The position numbers and the translations under genes are program-made. The notes under the pieces were generated by a model. That model did not search any database. It saw only the letters and a program-made list of their open reading frames with translations, and was not told the DNA's origin. Source: G965222335 sp965222335 (GTDB lineage: Bacteria; Pseudomonadota; Gammaproteobacteria; Pseudomonadales; Halieaceae). From it: a DNA stretch of 64,000 bases. Numbering within the stretch: the first letter of the stretch is position 1; each line of letters begins with the position of its first letter. The DNA lies in contig OZ244944.1 of the NCBI GenBank assembly GCA_965222335.1, positions 1,426,001 to 1,490,000 of the forward strand, written 5' to 3'. Below are positions 60,738 to 64,000 of this stretch, one piece after another.

Positions 60738-60956
60738 CACCACTCGGCCTGGTATCTTGCCAGTGTGTGACTGGCTTGCATCGCCATCTGATCCAGATCA
60801 CCCGGTGCGACCGCGACGGTCCCGGGTGCATCAGGCGGGCACCTGGACTATGCTGCAAACAAATGGGTCACACAGACGCGCCTGGATAGGTAGCTACCAC
60901 ATGGCGGCAATGGCCCGACCGATCCTCTCCGGCATACTTATAGAGGGAGCTAGATC
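60738..60956 (+). other. Leader region before carboxylesterase
   Basis: Part of a 317-base gap. Apart from REP copy 3 it holds a possible stem CACCCGG ... CCGGGTG (about 60798-60827) and GAGGGAG at 60943-60949, the ribosome site for the TTG start at 60957. No gene or known riboswitch was recognised. Confidence 0.35.
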
Positions 60957-61616
60957 TTGCTCAATTGCGAAATATTGGAACCCGCAAACACCGCAGATGC
61001 GGCTGTAATCTGGCTGCACGGGTTGGGAGCCAGCGGTCACGATTTCGTCCCGGTGGTGCCTCACCTGGGGCTGCCAGACAATCACCGTGTACGCTTTGTG
61101 TTTCCCCATGCCCCGGAGATACCGGTTACGATCAATGGCGGTATGGTGATGCCGGCGTGGTACGACATACTCGCCATGTCGATAGATCGCGAAATTGATT
61201 TGAAGCAGATAGAGTCATCTTCCGAGGCGATACGGGAGTTGATCCAGCGCGAACTGGATGCGGGTATAGCGAGTGAGCGGATCGTGCTCGCGGGCTTCAG
61301 TCAGGGAGGCGCAGTCGCGTATCACACGGCACTGTCATACCCAAAACCCCTGGCCGGGTTGATGGCACTGTCCACATACTTCGCGACAGCCCGGGAAGTG
61401 AAGCTCTCGGAAGCAAACAAGGCCTTGCCCATTCATATTTTCCATGGCACCCGGGACCCTATGGTGCCGGAAGAGATGGGCCATACCGCCAGCCAGATAT
61501 TGCAAAGCATGGGTTTTGCACCCAAATACCGCAGCTATCCCATGCAACACGAAGTCTGCATCGAGGAAATTGAGGCTATTGGGGATAGCCTCAAAGACTG
61601 GCTGAAGCTGGTTTAA
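60957..61616 (+). CDS. Carboxylesterase / phospholipase-type alpha/beta hydrolase
   Basis: 219 residues, cytoplasmic esterase of the acyl-protein-thioesterase-like group. Motifs: AAVIWLHGLGASGHDFVPVVPHL, VRFVFPHAPEIPVTINGGMVMPAWYDI, nucleophile GFSQGGAVAYHTAL (about S115), acid HGTRDPMVP and late His in MQHEVC. The start appears to be TTG at 60957: GGGAG lies seven bases upstream and the family start (LNCEILEP) follows at once; no ATG fits. It reads toward the PAQR gene 41 bases on and may be cotranscribed. Confidence 0.9.
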   Translation: MLNCEILEPANTADAAVIWLHGLGASGHDFVPVVPHLGLPDNHRVRFVFPHAPEIPVTINGGMVMPAWYDILAMSIDREIDLKQIESSSEAIRELIQRELDAGIASERIVLAGFSQGGAVAYHTALSYPKPLAGLMALSTYFATAREVKLSEANKALPIHIFHGTRDPMVPEEMGHTASQILQSMGFAPKYRSYPMQHEVCIEEIEAIGDSLKDWLKLV

Positions 61617-61657
61617 CCAACGTCTCGACCGCACACGATCTTCGGAGAGGTCAAAGC

Positions 61658-62284
61658 GTGTACTACGGCGAAAAGTTCAACAGCATCTCCCACGTCGTGG
61701 GCGCGGCGTTGTCTCTGGTTGGTCTCGGCGCCCTGTTGACCATCGGTGGCCTGGACAGCGAGCCCCGGCAGTTGTTCAGCTTCGGAGTTTTCGGGCTGAG
61801 CCTGGTGATCATGTATACCATGTCCACGCTCTACCACAGTTTCCCGATACTGCGGGTAAAGCGTGTTTTCCGGCAACTGGACCATGCTTCGATCTACGTC
61901 CTGATTGCGGGAACCTATACACCCTTTCTCATGGTGTCGCTCTGGAAGGGCGATGGACCGGTGATGCTGGGTGTCATATGGGCTCTGGCCATTATCGGTA
62001 TGGTGCTCGATCTGGCGATCACCCGCCGCGTCCACAGCCTGCAAATCGCCATTTATCTTGCCATGGGCTGGTTGAGCCTCCTGATCTATAACGACCTGGC
62101 GGCGAAGATAGCAGCCCCGGGCATGAGCTGGCTGCTCTGGGGGGGTGTCGCATACTCGGTGGGCGTCATTTTCTATGTTCTGGACAAGAAGCAGCGTCTA
62201 ACCCATGCTCACGGGATCTGGCACCTGTTCGTTCTTATCGGCTCGATATCCCACTTTATATCAGTCATCGGCTACGTCAGGTGA
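61658..62284 (+). CDS. Hemolysin III / PAQR family membrane protein
   Basis: 208 residues with about seven membrane helices. Family signature: start YYGEKFNSISHVVGAALSLVG, TMSTLYHSF, LDHASIYVLIAGTYTPFLM, and C-terminal HGIWHLFVLIGSISHFISVIGYV; the Ser/His/Asp/His set for a metal site is intact. Known as YqfA/hemolysin III-like; true role of bacterial members is unclear, with links to lipid or ceramidase-like hydrolysis. GTG start at 61658 with GGAGAGG upstream. Follows the esterase. Confidence 0.92.
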   Translation: MYYGEKFNSISHVVGAALSLVGLGALLTIGGLDSEPRQLFSFGVFGLSLVIMYTMSTLYHSFPILRVKRVFRQLDHASIYVLIAGTYTPFLMVSLWKGDGPVMLGVIWALAIIGMVLDLAITRRVHSLQIAIYLAMGWLSLLIYNDLAAKIAAPGMSWLLWGGVAYSVGVIFYVLDKKQRLTHAHGIWHLFVLIGSISHFISVIGYVR

Positions 62285-62344
62285 GCGGCACGTGCCGCGG
62301 TTGGCTCGCCAGGCAAGCCGCCACCGCAGCGCATCCGACCTGCC

Positions 62345-62380
62345 TTTTGACCCACAAGAAAAGGGATCTGACCCCTTTTT
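62345..62380. repeat. REP-like element, copy 4 (single half-unit)
   Basis: CTTTTGACCCAC followed by AAAAGGGATCTGACCCC and T-run (62359-62380). It matches the right half of copy 3 including the TTTTGACCCAC part. The left half is missing. It sits between two convergent genes, five bases from the stop of the DUF6351-like gene, whose TGA lies in the adjoining GGGGTCAATTC. Confidence 0.75.
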
Positions 62381-62384
62381 GGGG

Positions 62385-64000
62385 TCAATTCACGATGCCG
62401 GGCAGGGTGTAGTCACAGACGCCATCCGGGAAAATCGCCTCCAGGCGCTCGCGCTGGGCTTCTGTCGGCACCCAGTCGCCGTAGAGTCCCTTGTCAAAGG
62501 CCTCGGAGAGGCTCTGCAGCTGGCACTTGAACACGTCGCCCGTGATCGGCGCCCCGGCGACGATGCGCGAGGTGCTGTAGAGCGGGAAGCGTTCGGTGCA
62601 GGTACCCGCCGGGTTGTCGTCGAGAATGCCGTCCCACACCGAATCACCGCTGGCGATGAGCGCGCCGTTGCGGTCGAAGCAGCTGTCCACTGCACTGTCC
62701 GGCCGGTTCTCGCCCACGCTCGCATCGGGGTTGGCGCGGATATTCGCCATCCACTCATCCAGCGCGGCAAAGGCGGCCATCGTATTGTCGAAGTTGTCGC
62801 CATCGGGATTGCGATCAATAAACCAGATCACCTGGTTGGAGGCGTCGCCATCGAAATCGAGCAGGCGCTGGCGCGCAGCGAAAGACTGATGGGTGTTGTG
62901 CATGTCCAGCTCTTCTTCCAGGTAGTGCCGCTGGTCAATCAGGGGGATTTCCACGGCGCCATGATTGACCATGCCCGAGTCAACAGCCGCAGCGATGGCG
63001 CCCGGATCGGCGGCCTTGCGCGGCGCCGGGGCATCTGCAGTAGCGGTGTTGGCATTGCGCCAGCTCCAGGGGTCGATCTGGTCGGGGTAGAGCGGCCGGT
63101 CATCTTCCAGCGCGAAGCACAGGTCCAGAATGAAGGGGCAGCCCTCCTGCACCATCTCCGGCTCGTTCTTCCAGCTGCCCACTTCCCAGTTCAGGTCGAG
63201 AAATTCATCGGGGCTGATATTGCCATCCCGCAGGGCCTGCAAACCGTACTGAACACCGACGTTGTCCCAGGTAGTGGCGGCAAAACCATCCTCGGCGCGA
63301 CCGTAAATGTTGATCAGGTCGGCGAAGTGGGTCCACTCCACCTCGGCCTGCTGCTCCGGCGTGATACCCGGCGCCTCGCCGAAGTGCGGGTTCAGGGCCA
63401 GCGGTGATAACCCGCGCCAGGACGCGGTGCACTCGGTCGAGCCCGGTTGCAGCCAGGGCGTCAGGCCAAAGTCCACTACGTCATTGGACACGGCACTACT
63501 GGCGTTAAGCCCGATCAGCCAGGTGCGGTTTTCCCAGGTGGACCATTTGGAGGATGGGTCTTCCATGACCTGCAGATCCATCCAGCGCTCCAGCAGTTCG
63601 CAGTCGCCGATGTGAATGGTCTGGGTCACCATGTCCGGGTAGGAATACTGGGGAACGCCGGCATCGATCAGGCCCGGGTGATTCTGGGCATAGACGTACT
63701 GCTGGATGCCACCGCCCGAGCCACCCACGCCCACCGTGTATTCAGGCACGCCGTAGCCGGCAATAAAGCGGGACTTCACCATCAGCGCGGTTTCGCCTCC
63801 CAGTTCCAGGTTGTAATGGGTCCCGGTCTTGGTGCCGGTGGAATAGGCCACCGCGTAGCCCGCGCCCAGACCATCCGCGAACAGCGCGCGGCTGCGGCTG
63901 GGGTCGCCCTGATAGTGGCCGATGGCCACGCCACCCTGGAAATAATAGATCAGGCGCTCGTTCCAGGCACTGAGATCCGGCGCATCATCGGCGCTGGCGG
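62385..64000 (-). CDS. DUF6351-like hydrolase (partial, 5' end beyond window)
   Basis: At least 538 residues; the reading frame continues through the right edge (LSAWNERLIYYFQGGVAIGHYQGD), so the start is not in the window. The nucleophile-like GVGGSGGGIQQYVYAQNHPGLIDAGV and tannase-like layout fit the DUF6351 family, large secreted alpha/beta-hydrolase-type proteins of unknown substrate. Other family-like parts are LLDFDGDASNQVIWFIDRNPDG and RNANTATADAPAPRKAADPGAI. An internal GTG at 63929 is not the real start. It converges on the PAQR gene with a REP-like copy between them. Confidence 0.75.
   Translation of the reverse strand, partial: ASADDAPDLSAWNERLIYYFQGGVAIGHYQGDPSRSRALFADGLGAGYAVAYSTGTKTGTHYNLELGGETALMVKSRFIAGYGVPEYTVGVGGSGGGIQQYVYAQNHPGLIDAGVPQYSYPDMVTQTIHIGDCELLERWMDLQVMEDPSSKWSTWENRTWLIGLNASSAVSNDVVDFGLTPWLQPGSTECTASWRGLSPLALNPHFGEAPGITPEQQAEVEWTHFADLINIYGRAEDGFAATTWDNVGVQYGLQALRDGNISPDEFLDLNWEVGSWKNEPEMVQEGCPFILDLCFALEDDRPLYPDQIDPWSWRNANTATADAPAPRKAADPGAIAAAVDSGMVNHGAVEIPLIDQRHYLEEELDMHNTHQSFAARQRLLDFDGDASNQVIWFIDRNPDGDNFDNTMAAFAALDEWMANIRANPDASVGENRPDSAVDSCFDRNGALIASGDSVWDGILDDNPAGTCTERFPLYSTSRIVAGAPITGDVFKCQLQSLSEAFDKGLYGDWVPTEAQRERLEAIFPDGVCDYTLPGIVN

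Noticed and set aside
62285..62298. GCGGCACGTGCCGC palindrome after the PAQR gene
   Set aside because: Perfect 14-base palindrome but no loop and no T-run; could be chance in GC-rich DNA.
58431..62380. Repeated palindromes considered as a CRISPR array
   Set aside because: Units are 0.5-1.8 kb apart with genes between, variable in form, and no cas gene is present; they fit REP elements.

Overview
The window looks like chromosome from a free-living, high-GC, flagellated gammaproteobacterium. The flagellar gene order with sigma-54 and sigma-28 type promoters, three TonB-dependent receptors, a cytochrome cd1 nitrite reductase, wax-ester/TAG synthesis and acyl-CoA catabolism together suggest a marine Halieaceae (OM60/NOR5)-like lineage. 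That placement is inference from gene content only. No rRNA, tRNA, CRISPR array, prophage or complete insertion sequence was seen.

Layout. 1-11469: flagellar hook, rod and ring genes flgBCDEFGHIJ-flgKL on the minus strand, with flgL cut by the left edge, and flgA, flgM, flgN divergent on the plus strand. The flgB/flgA gap carries back-to-back sigma-54-like promoters around a cluster of GGCGGCAA sites; sigma-28-like promoters precede flgM and lie inside the end of flgJ ahead of flgKL. 11522-12547: a lone alcohol dehydrogenase. 12570-22643: a five-gene minus-strand block coding for an OmpA-like TPR protein, a transmembrane Ser/Thr kinase with SEL1 repeats, an exported TPR-CHAT (caspase-like) protein, a TpsA exoprotein and its TpsB transporter. 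This is the most system-like unusual locus here. 22913-24705: xthA and a lipoprotein hydrolase, joined through a dispersed repeat.

24747-34212: a TonB receptor with a DUF1214 protein, divergent from a molybdopterin oxidoreductase and a TolB-like TPR membrane protein, then a DUF6607-like protein. 34340-42407: patatin lipase, wax synthase/DGAT, bacteriohemerythrin, and a NirS cd1 nitrite reductase with an extra N-terminal haem c domain directly behind a haem-type TonB receptor. No haem d1 biosynthesis genes are present.

42660-57405: a catabolic island. The minus-strand run is DUF1295 reductase-like, nitronate monooxygenase-like, acyl-CoA ligase, two thiolases, tannase-family esterase and macro-domain protein. 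Divergent from it are a carotenoid oxygenase and a TonB receptor, followed by a tandem HxlR regulator and a PaaN-like aldehyde dehydrogenase. Similar dyad motifs at two promoters suggest one regulon. 57543-64000: mixed genes (DUF2971, small conserved protein, acyl-CoA dehydrogenase, carboxylesterase, PAQR/hemolysin III, partial DUF6351-like hydrolase) with four related REP-like palindromes between them.
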